From contig NC_014759.1 of assembly GCF_000183425.1 (NCBI RefSeq), forward strand, positions 372,001-436,000: a stretch of 64,000 nt of DNA, read 5' to 3'. Numbering within the stretch: the first letter of the stretch is position 1; every line of letters begins with the position of its first letter. Below, in pieces: positions 26,203 through 36,207 of this stretch. This DNA comes from Marivirga tractuosa DSM 4126. Its GTDB lineage: Bacteria > Bacteroidota > Bacteroidia > Cytophagales > Cyclobacteriaceae. Below the pieces are notes generated by a model that was given only the letters and a program-made list of their open reading frames with translations, did no database searches and was not told the DNA's origin. The position numbers were made by a program, and so were the translations under genes.

Positions 26203-28056
26203 TTATTTTTTCTTCTTTTTATTTTTATCTTTTTCCTTTTTTGCTTCCTCACTTGCTTTCATTGCTTCCTGCAATCGTTGCTGAAATTTAGAAGTCTTTT
26301 TGTTTACATTTTTCTTCTTATTCTCTTCTAATATTTGTTTGATTTTATCTTCATCAATCATTCTTCTGATTAAAGTTTGCTGACCGAAGGTAATTAAGTT
26401 GGCAATCAAATAATAGAAACTCAAGGCTGCTGGGAAACTATTCAATACAAACATGAAAATCACGGGCATGAAATATTGAATGTTTTTCATCGGTCCTTGA
26501 ACCGAACTTACTTGACCTTGTGACCAAGTAATCAATAAAGTAGACAAGGTCATTAAGATCGTAAACAAACTCACGTGATCACCATAAAATGGAATTTCAA
26601 ATGGTAAGCTTAATACACTATCATAAGTGGATAAATCAGTTGCCCAAAGAAATGATTCTTGCCGTAGCTCAATTGAACTTGGGAAGAAGTAGAACATGGC
26701 AAATAGAATCGGCATTTGAAGCAGCAATGGTATACAACCGGAGAGCGGGTTTACACCTACTTTACGATAGAGATCCATCTGATCTGCCTGCGCTTTTTGC
26801 ATATCCCCACCATGCTTTTCCTTAATTTCGTCCAATTGTGGCTTTAAAACTTTGGTTTTAGCCATCGATACATAAGACTTATATGACAGAGGGGAGAGTG
26901 CTAATTTTATTAATAATACCAGAATGATGATGATCCAGCCATAACTGCTGATGTATTTCTCCAATATGTAAAATACATTGATAATCACATATTTATTTAC
27001 CAAGCTAATTGGGAACCACCCTAAGTAAACATTTTCCTCAAAATCAGGAGCAACTTTTTGAAGTGTCTTGTAATTGTTGGGGCCAAAGTAATATTTGAAT
27101 TCACCAGCTCTATTACTTACTTCAGATAAAGGAATTTCAACTTTGGCTTTACCTCTTTTTACATATTCATCAGATAAGTCCTCAATGTCAGTAGCAAACT
27201 CAGCTCTTTTCATAGGAATATCCGTAATTAAGGCTTCCATAAAGAAGTTTTGCTTAAATGAGAACCATTTCACGGGTTCTGCTACTTCTTCACTGTCATC
27301 GTCAGAACGTTCACTTAAACCATCCATTCCTTCCTCGGTAGAATAGTAGTTCATCGTAACTTTGGTTCTACTTTGTTCGAGATCCTTTTCGAACTTCCGC
27401 ATTTTTTTATTCCAACGAAGCGTCAACTGGTCACCTAGAATTTCATTAGTGAAGCCATTGAAAGCCAACGAATAACCTACTTGATATTGATTTCCTGATA
27501 AGGTATAAATTTGTTCTATACTTTTATTGGGAGCAACTTGAGCAACAAACTTAATTTGAATAGTGTCTCCATTAGAAAGGTTTCGTTTAGGAGAACCTTG
27601 CATTTCGAAATATAAATCATACAAATTGACTTCACCTGCTGCTGTATTAAATAAAAGCTCCTTTTCCTCATCTTCTTCATTAGTGATGATAAGCGGTTGT
27701 CCATCAAAAGTTTTGAAGTCTTTTAATTCCACACTTTTTACTTTTCCACCTTTCGAATTAAATTGAATGGCTATAGTTTCAGTGTTGAAGGTAGAAATTT
27801 GAGATTCTCCTTTAGCAACACCTGCAAAAGCTCCAAATTGATTGACTAGCGATCGATTTAGGCTAGAGTCGCTTTCAATTACAGCTGCAGCTTGATTAGT
27901 GTTGGATGCTGTGGTTTCCTTTTGTTGTTGGTCGTTTTGTTCTACCTGATTACTTTCAATGTTTTCAGGTTGCTGCGGTGCATCCGCAAAAAACCAGAAA
28001 TAAGCAATCATTAAAATAGAAATCAGGATAAGTCCTGTCGCTTGATTTTTGTCCAT
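26203..28056 (-). CDS. yidC: Membrane protein insertase YidC
   Basis: YidC inserts and folds inner-membrane proteins, alone or with SecYEG. The 617-residue protein has an N-terminal helix (ATGLILISILMIAYFWFFADAP), a large periplasmic beta domain to about 360, and the conserved insertase core with helices including YGWIIIILVLLIKLALSPLSYKSYVSMAK, PLSGCIPLLLQMPILFAMFYFF, and FYYLIANLITFGQQ. The C-terminus is an unusually Lys-rich tail (about 40 residues, mostly Lys/Glu), which in other species helps ribosome contact. It lies 12 bp downstream of pyrG, so the two form an operon. Confidence 0.95.
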   Translation of the reverse strand: MDKNQATGLILISILMIAYFWFFADAPQQPENIESNQVEQNDQQQKETTASNTNQAAAVIESDSSLNRSLVNQFGAFAGVAKGESQISTFNTETIAIQFNSKGGKVKSVELKDFKTFDGQPLIITNEEDEEKELLFNTAAGEVNLYDLYFEMQGSPKRNLSNGDTIQIKFVAQVAPNKSIEQIYTLSGNQYQVGYSLAFNGFTNEILGDQLTLRWNKKMRKFEKDLEQSRTKVTMNYYSTEEGMDGLSERSDDDSEEVAEPVKWFSFKQNFFMEALITDIPMKRAEFATDIEDLSDEYVKRGKAKVEIPLSEVSNRAGEFKYYFGPNNYKTLQKVAPDFEENVYLGWFPISLVNKYVIINVFYILEKYISSYGWIIIILVLLIKLALSPLSYKSYVSMAKTKVLKPQLDEIKEKHGGDMQKAQADQMDLYRKVGVNPLSGCIPLLLQMPILFAMFYFFPSSIELRQESFLWATDLSTYDSVLSLPFEIPFYGDHVSLFTILMTLSTLLITWSQGQVSSVQGPMKNIQYFMPVIFMFVLNSFPAALSFYYLIANLITFGQQTLIRRMIDEDKIKQILEENKKKNVNKKTSKFQQRLQEAMKASEEAKKEKDKNKKKKK

Positions 28057-28067
28057 CTAAATTGTAA

Positions 28068-29702
28068 TTAATTCGATTCTGATAATATTTTATGTTCTAA
28101 ACTTGCTTTTACAAATCGCACAAACAAAGGATGTGGATTTAAAACAGTACTCTTTAGCTCTGGGTGAAATTGAGTACCCACAAACCAAGGATGCTCAGGG
28201 ATTTCTACTATTTCAACTAATCCTGTTTTCGGATTAATTCCTGTAGCTTTCATGCCAGCAGCTTCAATATCTTGCAAATATCTGTTATTAAATTCGTATC
28301 TATGCCTATGACGCTCATTAATTTTTGTTTTTCCGTATGCTTGGTAAGATTTTGTATTCTTTTTGAGGTCACAAGCATATGATCCCAAGCGCATTGTACC
28401 GCCTTTTTGGGTAATGCTTTTTTGTTCCTCCATTAAATCAATAATTGGATTCTTTGTTTTAACTTCCATCTCTGTTGATGAAGCATCTTTTAATCCTAAG
28501 ACATTCCTTGCGAATTCAACCACTGCACATTGCATTCCTAAACAAATTCCAAAGAAAGGTAATTTTTCTTCACGGCAATACTTAATGGTTTCTATTTTCC
28601 CTTCAATCCCTCTTTCTCCAAAACCAGGTGCAACCAATACTCCATGTACATTATCTAGCAATGACTTTACATTTTCAGCATTTACCTCTTCAGAATGAAT
28701 CCATTTTACGTTTACCTTGGTTTCATTTTCAGCTCCAGCGTGAATGAACGCTTCTGTTATGGATTTATAGGCATCAGGTAACTCAATGTATTTGCCGACT
28801 AAAGCAATGTTGATATCTGAAATCGGGTTCTTTAACTTTCCTAAGAAGTTCTTCCATTGCGTAAGTTCAGGCTCTACTTTATGAGAAAGCTTTAACTTAG
28901 CTAAAACCCTTTCATCCAGCTTTTCTTTTCTCATCAATAGTGGTACATCATAAATAGAATCTGCATCCATGGCTTCTATTACAGAATTGATGTTCACATT
29001 ACAGAAAAGGGCAAGTTTCTTTCTAATTTCTTGAGGTAATTTGTGTTCAGTTCTGCAAACCAATATATCAGGCTGAATACCAGACTCCAATAATTGCTTG
29101 ACAGCATGTTGAGTGGGCTTTGTTTTTAATTCACCAGCAGCTCTGAGATAGGGGATAAGAGTCAAATTGATGACAAGGAAATTGTTAGTGCCAACATCCC
29201 ATTTTACTTGTCTAACGGCTTCAATAAAAGGAAGTGATTCAATATCACCAACACAACCTCCAATTTCTGTTATGACAATGTCATATTCATTCTTATCGGC
29301 AACAGCGTAAATATTTCGTTTGATTTCATCGGTGATATGAGGAATTACTTGGACTGTTTTACCTAAATAGGCACCTTCTCGTTCTTTTGTAATTACATTG
29401 TAATAAATTCTACCTGTAGTAACATTGTTTTCCTGAGATGTATTGATGTTCAGAAATCTTTCATAATGTCCTAAATCCAAATCTGTTTCTGCACCATCTT
29501 CCGTCACAAAACATTCTCCGTGTTCATAAGGATTAAGGGTTCCGGGATCAACATTAATGTAGGGATCCAATTTTTGGATTGTAACCGAGAAACCACGCGC
29601 TTGCAATAGTTTTGCCAAAGAAGCTGCTATTATTCCTTTTCCTAAGGAAGAGGTTACACCACCAGTAACAAAGATGAATTTAGTATTTTTTTGAGATGCC
29701 AT
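28068..29702 (-). CDS. pyrG: CTP synthase
   Basis: The enzyme converts UTP to CTP using ATP and glutamine. The 544-residue length is standard. The N-terminal synthetase domain has the P-loop [18 protein letters not shown] and the family block [20 protein letters not shown], followed by the linker and a class I glutamine amidotransferase domain with the nucleophile in [18 protein letters not shown] and the His/Glu pair in [14 protein letters not shown]. It is the first gene of the pyrG-yidC unit. Confidence 0.97.
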   Translation of the reverse strand: MASQKNTKFIFVTGGVTSSLGKGIIAASLAKLLQARGFSVTIQKLDPYINVDPGTLNPYEHGECFVTEDGAETDLDLGHYERFLNINTSQENNVTTGRIYYNVITKEREGAYLGKTVQVIPHITDEIKRNIYAVADKNEYDIVITEIGGCVGDIESLPFIEAVRQVKWDVGTNNFLVINLTLIPYLRAAGELKTKPTQHAVKQLLESGIQPDILVCRTEHKLPQEIRKKLALFCNVNINSVIEAMDADSIYDVPLLMRKEKLDERVLAKLKLSHKVEPELTQWKNFLGKLKNPISDINIALVGKYIELPDAYKSITEAFIHAGAENETKVNVKWIHSEEVNAENVKSLLDNVHGVLVAPGFGERGIEGKIETIKYCREEKLPFFGICLGMQCAVVEFARNVLGLKDASSTEMEVKTKNPIIDLMEEQKSITQKGGTMRLGSYACDLKKNTKSYQAYGKTKINERHRHRYEFNNRYLQDIEAAGMKATGINPKTGLVEIVEIPEHPWFVGTQFHPELKSTVLNPHPLFVRFVKASLEHKILSESN

Positions 29703-29739
29703 AAGTTTCTTTTGAAATGCCTGCTATACTTATGGGATA

Positions 29740-29747
29740 CAAAGGTA
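29740..29747 (-). promoter_or_regulatory. Putative -7 element for pyrG
   Basis: Read on the minus strand the bases are TACCTTTG, a full match to TAnnTTTG, about 38 bp before the pyrG ATG. A clear -33 TTTG is not present at the proper distance. Confidence 0.45.
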
Positions 29748-29874
29748 GTATAAGCATTTTAAAATCTTCATCTATTTAGGATATTAATGTTAAATTTTCT
29801 ACTCCTTTTTTGGAATGCTTTCACTATTAGAAGATTAGTGATGAAATAAATTTAGATTGTGATAATGTATTTTA

Positions 29875-30627
29875 TCAATTCATATTTTCTAATATTTTAA
29901 ATTCATCCTTTTCGGGATATTCCGATAAGTAAGCCCAAGTTTTTAATTCTGAAACTTCAATGGTAAAAAGGCCTTCGTGTTTTTGCGCAATTTTAGCACC
30001 TCCCGATGTTGTATGCCAGTTTTCCCAGCTAAATTCAACTCCTCCAACAGGAATAATTTGTACCCACATTTTCACAGATTCTGGCATTCCTGTTTTTTTA
30101 TCAATCTGCCACAAGTATGAATCGCCTGGGGTAACTCCACCGCTTTTGTATGTGATAAGAAGTCCTTCCAGGTTTTCAGCACCAATCTGCACAAATCTTC
30201 TTTCTGTTCCTGCATCTCTAATTTTAGTTATTGGATTTAACCAAAAGGAATCATTTGCCCATATTTCATAAGCATCATTCAGCAGTTTGTTAAGAACTTC
30301 ATCCCTTTCTACTTGTTTTCCTTTTGCAAAAGCAGCACCTGATTTTGAATCTAATTTGATGAAGACATCATAATTATCCCATGAAACTTTTGCCCAGTGT
30401 CTTTCTTTATCCCAAACTAGATTGCGTCCACCTCCAAGATTCCATTTTACAACTGCTATTTCCTTCCAGGCAGAATCATTTACTGCTTCAAGCAATTTAT
30501 CTGCAAGCTGTTCAGCTTTCGTGCCCTTCTTACCTTGAGGTAAATCTTCGTCTATTATAAAATATCCTACTAACCCTATTAACCCAAGAATGATTAATAC
30601 AATTACTATCCACTTTAAAACTTTCAT
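29875..30627 (-). CDS. Hypothetical protein with N-terminal membrane anchor
   Basis: A 250-residue protein with one N-terminal helix (WIVIVLIILGLIGLVGYFII) and a beta-rich extracytoplasmic domain. Phrases such as AVVKWNLGGGRNLVWDKERHWAKVSW and DSYLWQIDKKTGMPESVKMWV suggest a LolA/outer-membrane-lipoprotein-like half barrel, but I cannot assign a family. It follows rsmG by 10 bp on the same strand and is the last gene of the glycosyltransferase-sigma-rsmG run. Confidence 0.68.
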   Translation of the reverse strand: MKVLKWIVIVLIILGLIGLVGYFIIDEDLPQGKKGTKAEQLADKLLEAVNDSAWKEIAVVKWNLGGGRNLVWDKERHWAKVSWDNYDVFIKLDSKSGAAFAKGKQVERDEVLNKLLNDAYEIWANDSFWLNPITKIRDAGTERRFVQIGAENLEGLLITYKSGGVTPGDSYLWQIDKKTGMPESVKMWVQIIPVGGVEFSWENWHTTSGGAKIAQKHEGLFTIEVSELKTWAYLSEYPEKDEFKILENMN

Positions 30628-30637
30628 TTAGTTAACT

Positions 30638-31261
30638 TTAGAATGGTATGAAAATGATTTTTTTTGTATCAAAAAAAGCTTCAGAAAAGTATTCTGATAT
30701 GGAAACTTCCTGATACATTCTTTTAATTTCAGCCATTTCATCTTCCAAATCACCACCTTTTAAAGCAATTACTCCGCTACTATCTTCAGGATTATCCGCT
30801 TGGATCTTTTGATTAATCCAATGCAAAAAGCTTTTCATACGGGTAACAGCCCTGCTTACTACAAAATCAAACTTACCTTTTGTTTTCTCAGCTCTTTGGT
30901 GGTATGCTTCAACATTTTCCAATCCTAAGCTTTCCGCTACAGCTTTCACTACTTTAATTTTTTTACCTATGGAATCGACTAATGTAAATTGCGCATCAGG
31001 AAATAATATTGCCAATGGAATTCCAGGGAAACCGCCACCAGTACCAACATCCAGTATTTTCTTTCCTGAGAGATTTTGGAATTTAGCAATGGCTAATGCA
31101 TGAAGGATATGTTTTTCATAGATGTTTTCAATGTCTTTTCTTGAAATGACATTTATTTTTTCATTCCATTCGGCATACAAATTGCCTAATTCTTGAAATT
31201 GTGCCTTTTGCTGGGCACTCAGCTGAGGAAAATACTTTTCCACTATAGCGCTACTGTCCAT
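30638..31261 (-). CDS. rsmG: 16S rRNA (guanine-527-N7)-methyltransferase
   Basis: RsmG methylates G527 of 16S rRNA. The 207-residue protein shows the N-terminal FQELGNLYAEWNEKINVISRKD, the SAM loop KKILDVGTGGGFPGIPLAILFP, FTLVDSIGKKIKVVKAVA, and FDFVVSRAVTRMKSFLHW, all hallmarks of the family (GidB). It starts one base after the ECF sigma gene ends. In many bacteria rsmG sits near the origin with mnmG, but that is not so here. Confidence 0.94.
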   Translation of the reverse strand: MDSSAIVEKYFPQLSAQQKAQFQELGNLYAEWNEKINVISRKDIENIYEKHILHALAIAKFQNLSGKKILDVGTGGGFPGIPLAILFPDAQFTLVDSIGKKIKVVKAVAESLGLENVEAYHQRAEKTKGKFDFVVSRAVTRMKSFLHWINQKIQADNPEDSSGVIALKGGDLEDEMAEIKRMYQEVSISEYFSEAFFDTKKIIFIPF

Positions 31262-31262
31262 A

Positions 31263-31880
31263 TTAGAATTGCGTTTCTTTTCCTGTGATCAATTCACGCA
31301 TCAGTTCTCTAGATCGGTGTAATTGTGCTTTGATGGTGCCTAAAGGAGCTTCCAATTCAGTAGCAATTTCTTCATAAGATAATTCTTGGAAATATCTTAA
31401 TTTCACTAAGCGCTGATATTTAGCAGGTAATTTATCAACAAACATGCGCATTAATTCAATTCTTTGATCTTTAATGGCTCTATCTTGAGGAGTTAAATTA
31501 CCTTTATCTTCCACATCAATTTCAACGGCATCACCATTATCGTCTTTATAAGAAGAATGGATGCTGATAGTTCTTAGCTTCTTTTTACGAATAAAATCAA
31601 TGGCATTATTGGTGGCAATTCTAAAAAGCCAAGTACTGAATGTATAGTCCTTTTTAAACCTATGAAGACTTTTAAAAGCTTTTGAAAAGGCCTCTATGGT
31701 TAGATCCTCTGCATCATCCACATTTCTTACCATTTTCAACACCATATGATAAACAGGCTTTTTATATCTTTTCATCAACTCAGCATAAGCCATTTGATCT
31801 TTAGCTATTACTGCCTGATCTATAAGTCTAAAATCCTTTAATGCCTTCTCTGAAAAATTTCTATTTTTATTTATTTCCAT
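31263..31880 (-). CDS. ECF RNA polymerase sigma factor
   Basis: The 205-residue sigma-70 factor contains region 2 (YAELMKRYKKPVYHMVLKMVRNVDDAEDLTIEAFSKAF, STWLFRIATNNAIDFIRKKK) and region 4 (LPAKYQRLVKLRYFQELSYEEIATELEAPLGTIKAQLHRSRE). It is extracytoplasmic-function type, with a slightly long linker between the regions. No anti-sigma factor gene adjoins it. Instead it overlaps the upstream glycosyltransferase gene by 10 bp and leads into rsmG. Its regulon is unknown. Confidence 0.92.
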   Translation of the reverse strand: MEINKNRNFSEKALKDFRLIDQAVIAKDQMAYAELMKRYKKPVYHMVLKMVRNVDDAEDLTIEAFSKAFKSLHRFKKDYTFSTWLFRIATNNAIDFIRKKKLRTISIHSSYKDDNGDAVEIDVEDKGNLTPQDRAIKDQRIELMRMFVDKLPAKYQRLVKLRYFQELSYEEIATELEAPLGTIKAQLHRSRELMRELITGKETQF

Positions 31881-32992
31881 TTAAGATGCTTTGTTAGTGA
31901 AGCATAAAACCCCCAAATCCAATAATAAAATATAAAGAGGATTTCTAAAACGGGTAATTTATAATGCGTAAATTTTATCCCAAAATTAATGCTAAGCTTA
32001 TAAAACACGACATATTGTCCTACTATATGCATTAAGATAAAGAAACTTAAAATTAAACAATCAGTCGGACTTCCCAACATTAAGCCTAATATAAATAAAA
32101 TCCACAACAAACTTTGAGAGGAATGGAAAAGTCCCAACTTAATTTTATCCTTGAATTTATAATATTTTCCTACCGATAGATGTCTCTTCTTCTGAATAAA
32201 AAATGAACTCCATTTTCTTTTGGGAATAGAGAATGTTAAACTTTCATGATGCGTACAGATAGCAGTATTTTCTTTCTTAGCGTGTCTGTTAACCCAAAGA
32301 TCATCATCTCCGCCCATAATTGAACTCAAATCTTTAAATCCTCCATTAGCTACGAAAAAAGATTTTCTATAGGCAAGATTTCTACCTACTCCCATGTAAG
32401 CTTCTTTTTTGAATGCAAATGATAGATAAAGCAGAGCAGTCTGTACAGTTTCAAATCGAATGAATTGATTCAGAAAACCTTTTTCTTTTTTGTAGAGAGA
32501 AACACCCAAAACAATCGATATCGATTTGTTAAAAGATTGTGACATTCTGTCAACCCAACGAGAAGAAACTGGCTGGCAATCTGCATCGCTTAATAGTATA
32601 ATATCATTTTTAGCGGCTGCTATTCCTTTTGTTAAAGCATATTTCTTAGGATTATAATCATCTTGTGTTTTTGATATATGAATTGTTTTCAAATGTGGAT
32701 TAAATTTTTCCTGTTTCCCTAACCACTCTTTACTTCCATCATTAGAGCGATCATTAATAACAACTACTTCATAACCTTCATATTCTTGATTTAAAAAGAG
32801 GTGTAAATTTTGCTTGAGATTTTTCAGTTCGTTATGAGCACAAATTATAACTGAGACAGCCTCTTTATTTTGATTGCCAAGTGAAGTTTTATTTTTCTTA
32901 AAAGCAAATGGGAAAAAATACTTAAAATAGAAATAAGCTTGAATTAAAAATATGAAAATAAATATGAGGCTTATAAGGTGGATTTGATCCAT
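31871..32992 (-). CDS. Family 2 glycosyltransferase, membrane-bound
   Basis: A 373-residue GT2 enzyme with an N-terminal helix (LISLIFIFIFLIQAYFYFKY) and GT-A fold: VSVIICAHNELKNLKQNL, VVVINDRSNDGSKEWL, the metal-binding ILLSDADCQPVS (DxD type) and the acceptor region MGGDDDLWVNRHAKK. Two or three further helices are at the C-terminus. It may act on a lipid-linked sugar in envelope polysaccharide synthesis. The sugar cannot be deduced. It is the first gene of a four-gene minus-strand operon and is divergent from tgt. Confidence 0.9.
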   Translation of the reverse strand: MDQIHLISLIFIFIFLIQAYFYFKYFFPFAFKKNKTSLGNQNKEAVSVIICAHNELKNLKQNLHLFLNQEYEGYEVVVINDRSNDGSKEWLGKQEKFNPHLKTIHISKTQDDYNPKKYALTKGIAAAKNDIILLSDADCQPVSSRWVDRMSQSFNKSISIVLGVSLYKKEKGFLNQFIRFETVQTALLYLSFAFKKEAYMGVGRNLAYRKSFFVANGGFKDLSSIMGGDDDLWVNRHAKKENTAICTHHESLTFSIPKRKWSSFFIQKKRHLSVGKYYKFKDKIKLGLFHSSQSLLWILFILGLMLGSPTDCLILSFFILMHIVGQYVVFYKLSINFGIKFTHYKLPVLEILFIFYYWIWGFYASLTKHLKWK

Positions 32993-33018
32993 ACTTTAAA
33001 ATTGATTCGGCTTTTTGA

Positions 33019-33026
33019 CAAAGATA
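33019..33026 (-). promoter_or_regulatory. Putative -7 element for the glycosyltransferase operon
   Basis: On the minus strand the bases read TATCTTTG, a full match to TAnnTTTG, 27 bp before the ATG at 32992. It lies in the 84-bp region shared with the divergent tgt promoter. Confidence 0.5.
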
Positions 33027-33061
33027 TTGGAAAATAAAAACTATAAATTCTTAAGAAGCTA

Positions 33062-33069
33062 TATTTTTG
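33062..33069 (+). promoter_or_regulatory. Putative -7 element of tgt, predicting a near-leaderless mRNA
   Basis: TATTTTTG matches TAnnTTTG, and only seven bases separate it from the tgt ATG at 33077. Transcription would begin at or within a few bases of the start codon. Confidence 0.5.
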
Positions 33070-33076
33070 CATTCTT

Positions 33077-34207
33077 ATGCAATTTACGATTTCAAACAAA
33101 GATCAAAACTCTAATGCTCGTGCTGGTGAACTCACCACTGCTCACGGCAATATTAAAACTCCTATTTTCATGCCTGTTGGTACTGCTGGCTCGGTAAAAG
33201 CCGTCCATCAGAGGGAATTAAAAGAGGATATTCAAGCTCAAATCATATTAGGGAATACCTATCATCTGTATCTACGTCCTGGTTTGGAGGTTCTACAGAA
33301 AGCAGGCGGACTTCACAAATTCAATGGATGGGATAAGCCAATTTTAACCGATAGTGGTGGTTACCAAGTCTACAGTCTATCTGGAACTCGAAAGATTAAG
33401 GAGGAAGGAGTGACTTTCAAATCCCATATTGATGGTTCTTCTCATATTTTTAGTCCTGAAGGTGTGATGGATATTCAGAGAAAAATTGGCGCAGACATCA
33501 TCATGGCTTTTGATGAATGTACACCATATCCATGTGACTATGAATATGCAAGAAAATCCATGGATATGACTCATAGATGGTTGGATAGATGTATTAAGCA
33601 ATTTGATAAAACCGAAGGTCATTATGGCTATGATCAATCCCTATTTCCTATAGTTCAGGGTAGTACTTATAAGGACTTAAGAAAAAGATCAGCCGAAGAA
33701 ATAGCATCTAAAGGTAGGGAGGGGAATGCTATAGGCGGATTATCCGTTGGAGAGCCCGCTGAAGATATGTATGAAATGACCGAGTTGGTCTGTGATATCC
33801 TGCCTCAAGATAAGCCTCGTTATTTGATGGGAGTGGGTACACCAGCAAATATTTTGGAATGTATTGCCCTAGGAGTAGACATGTTCGATTGTGTAATGCC
33901 AACCAGAAATGCTCGAAATGGAATGTTATTTACAACTGAAGGGATAATTAATATTAGGAACAAAAAGTGGGAAGATGATTTTTCTCCCATTGATCCAGCG
34001 TTGGGATCTTATGTTGACACATTTTATACTAAAGCATATTTAAGGCACCTCATACATTCAAAGGAAATTCTTGGTGCACAAATTGCCAGTATTCATAATT
34101 TAACTTTTTACCTTTGGTTGGTTGAACAAGCAAGAGAGCAAATTACATCTGGCACATTTTATGAGTGGAAAGAGAAAATGGTCAAAAAACTGATGACTCG
34201 ATTGTAA
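33077..34207 (+). CDS. tgt: Queuine/preQ1 tRNA-ribosyltransferase (tRNA-guanine transglycosylase)
   Basis: Tgt exchanges guanine-34 of GUN anticodon tRNAs for preQ1 in queuosine synthesis. The 376-residue protein is full length: KTPIFMPVGTAGSVKAV at the N-terminus, LTDSGGYQVYSLS, IVQGSTYKDLR, IGGLSVGEPAEDM, and PRYLMGVGTPANILECI, which are family blocks. The catalytic Asp is in DMFDCVMPTRNARNG. A standard Tgt zinc-binding Cys/His cluster near the C-terminus is not obvious here, which may mark a zinc-less variant; only alignment would show this. It heads a four-gene run with a permease, a transporter and an Ig-like protein. Confidence 0.96.
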   Translation: MQFTISNKDQNSNARAGELTTAHGNIKTPIFMPVGTAGSVKAVHQRELKEDIQAQIILGNTYHLYLRPGLEVLQKAGGLHKFNGWDKPILTDSGGYQVYSLSGTRKIKEEGVTFKSHIDGSSHIFSPEGVMDIQRKIGADIIMAFDECTPYPCDYEYARKSMDMTHRWLDRCIKQFDKTEGHYGYDQSLFPIVQGSTYKDLRKRSAEEIASKGREGNAIGGLSVGEPAEDMYEMTELVCDILPQDKPRYLMGVGTPANILECIALGVDMFDCVMPTRNARNGMLFTTEGIINIRNKKWEDDFSPIDPALGSYVDTFYTKAYLRHLIHSKEILGAQIASIHNLTFYLWLVEQAREQITSGTFYEWKEKMVKKLMTRL

Positions 34208-34214
34208 CATCATT

Positions 34215-35288
34215 ATGAAAATATTAGATAAATACATACTTAAAAAGTTCTTATCCACCTTTGTTTTTGTGGTACTTATTATTCTAGCCATAGTCACAGT
34301 AATCGATTATACGGAGAAGAATGATGACTTCATGGAGCATAATCTGGGTTTAATTGATGTTTTACCATATTATGGAGCCTTTATTCCGTGGATCGGGAAT
34401 TTAATTACCCCTATTACCATTTTTATAGCAGCTGTTTTTGTGACCTCTAAAATGGCGGGCCATACGGAGATTGTTGCGATGTTGGCTAGTGGAATGAGCT
34501 TTAGAAGGTTGTTAGTACCTTATATGATTGGCGCGGGATTAGTAGCCCTTTCAAGCTTTTATTTAAATGCATATGTAATTCCTGATGCCAATAAAACCAG
34601 AATTGCTTTTGAAACAGCCTACATTAAAAAACCCTTTTATTTTACCGAAAGAGACATCCATTTGAAGATTGCCCCAGAAACTTATGCTTATATGGAAAGC
34701 TATAATAATCAGCGAGATGTTGGGTATAGATTTACTCTGGAACTAATTGAGGATAAAAATCTTAAAGAAAAATTAAGTGCTAGAAGAATTGAATGGGATT
34801 CTGCCCAAAGCAATTGGAAAGTTAAAGATTGGACTTTGAGAAAATTCGATGGATTGACTGAGACCTATTCAGAAGGAAAGGAACTGGACACCGTATTGAA
34901 CATCACGCCAAAAGATTTTGGCAATACTTATGGATTACAAGAAACACTTACTTTGACGGAGCTGAATGATTATATCAGTTTATTAAAAGAACGAGGGGCA
35001 GATAATGTTAAAATTTACCTAATTGAAAGATATATAAGATTTATGGCTCCTTTTGCAGCTATTATTTTGACATTTATAGGAGTCATACTATCTTCCAAAA
35101 AGAAAAGAGGTGGAACTGGGTTCCAAATAGCACTAGGCTTCGTGATTGCTTTTATTTTTATCATTTTCTTTATTTTGAGTAAGGCCATAGCTGAAAACTC
35201 TACTATGAATCCTATATTGGCGGTTTGGCTTCCGAATATAACCTTTAGTATAGTTGGTTTAATATTGTATAAATTTGTGCCCCGATGA
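34215..35288 (+). CDS. LptF/LptG-family permease (YjgP/YjgQ)
   Basis: The 357-residue protein belongs to the LptF/LptG family, the inner-membrane part of the LptB2FG transporter that extracts lipopolysaccharide for export. Three helices are near the N-terminus (FLSTFVFVVLIILAIVTVI, ITPITIFIAAVFVTSKMAG, MLASGMSFRRLLVPYMI), a large beta-jellyroll periplasmic region fills about 115-270, and three C-terminal helices follow. It starts 8 bp after tgt, an arrangement seen often in Bacteroidota. It resembles LptG-like proteins, but the F/G choice cannot be made from one gene. Confidence 0.9.
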   Translation: MKILDKYILKKFLSTFVFVVLIILAIVTVIDYTEKNDDFMEHNLGLIDVLPYYGAFIPWIGNLITPITIFIAAVFVTSKMAGHTEIVAMLASGMSFRRLLVPYMIGAGLVALSSFYLNAYVIPDANKTRIAFETAYIKKPFYFTERDIHLKIAPETYAYMESYNNQRDVGYRFTLELIEDKNLKEKLSARRIEWDSAQSNWKVKDWTLRKFDGLTETYSEGKELDTVLNITPKDFGNTYGLQETLTLTELNDYISLLKERGADNVKIYLIERYIRFMAPFAAIILTFIGVILSSKKKRGGTGFQIALGFVIAFIFIIFFILSKAIAENSTMNPILAVWLPNITFSIVGLILYKFVPR

Positions 35289-36196
35289 CAAGTGAGTTGA
35301 AAAATTATGTGCAATTGCATTTTATTGTCTTAATATGGGGACTTACAGCTATTTTAGGTCTTTTAATCAATATTTCAGCAGTTGCTGTAGTTTTTTATCG
35401 TACTCTTTTTGCCACTATTATACTACTATTCTTGCTTTATGTCTGGAAGCTTAGTTTCAAAGTGGGATTTAAGGAATTTTTTAAAATTGTTGGAGTAGGT
35501 CTCATCATTGGACTTCATTGGATTCTGTTTTTTGCTGCTGCCAGGGTATCTACCGCTTCTGTGTGTTTAGTTGGTATTGCAACTTGTTCGTTTTGGACTA
35601 GCTTGATTGAGCCACTAATGAGCAGTAGAAAAGTAAAAATTTATGAGCTAGCATTGGGCGTAATGGTAGTGATTGGCTTATACATTATTTTTAGTGTAGA
35701 ATTCCAATATATTGAAGGTTTGATAATGGCAATTCTTGCTGCTATGTTAGCTAGTGTTTTCACAGTTCTAAATGGCAAACTTACCCATAGGCACAATCAT
35801 TATGTAATTACTTTTTATGAAATGATGGGTGCTTTTATTGGTTCAGTTCTCTTGATTCCTATATATTTACTTTATTTTGACACAGAGATCTTGAATTTTA
35901 TTCCAATTGAATGGGATTGGTTTTACCTAATAATTTTAGCTGGAATCTGTACTGTTCTAGCTTTTTCTATGTCAGTGAAAGTTCAAAAAGTATTAAGCGC
36001 TTTTGTTGTAAATCTTACAGTGAACTTAGAACCCATCTATGGAATTATACTAGCTTTTCTTATTTTTGGAGAGGAAGAGAAAATGAGCCTAGGTTTCTAC
36101 ATTGGGACAGCTATTATTTTATTTTCCGTATTAAGCTATCCTATGGTTAATAGGATTGTAAAAAGAAGAGCGCTACAAAGCGATGTAATCAGATAA
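35285..36196 (+). CDS. EamA/DMT-family transporter
   Basis: The 303-residue protein has ten hydrophobic helices in two EamA repeats, with the typical LIWGLTAILGLL near the start and conserved block ISAVAVVFYRTLFATIIL. The C-terminal repeat includes VVNLTVNLEPIYGIILAFLIFGE, the usual EamA motif (NLEPIxxxxxAxxxxGE). Members export or import small metabolites such as amino acids. The cargo is not known. It overlaps the upstream permease by ATGA and continues to the Ig-like gene 11 bp later. Confidence 0.9.
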   Translation: MTSELKNYVQLHFIVLIWGLTAILGLLINISAVAVVFYRTLFATIILLFLLYVWKLSFKVGFKEFFKIVGVGLIIGLHWILFFAAARVSTASVCLVGIATCSFWTSLIEPLMSSRKVKIYELALGVMVVIGLYIIFSVEFQYIEGLIMAILAAMLASVFTVLNGKLTHRHNHYVITFYEMMGAFIGSVLLIPIYLLYFDTEILNFIPIEWDWFYLIILAGICTVLAFSMSVKVQKVLSAFVVNLTVNLEPIYGIILAFLIFGEEEKMSLGFYIGTAIILFSVLSYPMVNRIVKRRALQSDVIR

Positions 36197-36207
36197 TTCA
36201 TTCTATC

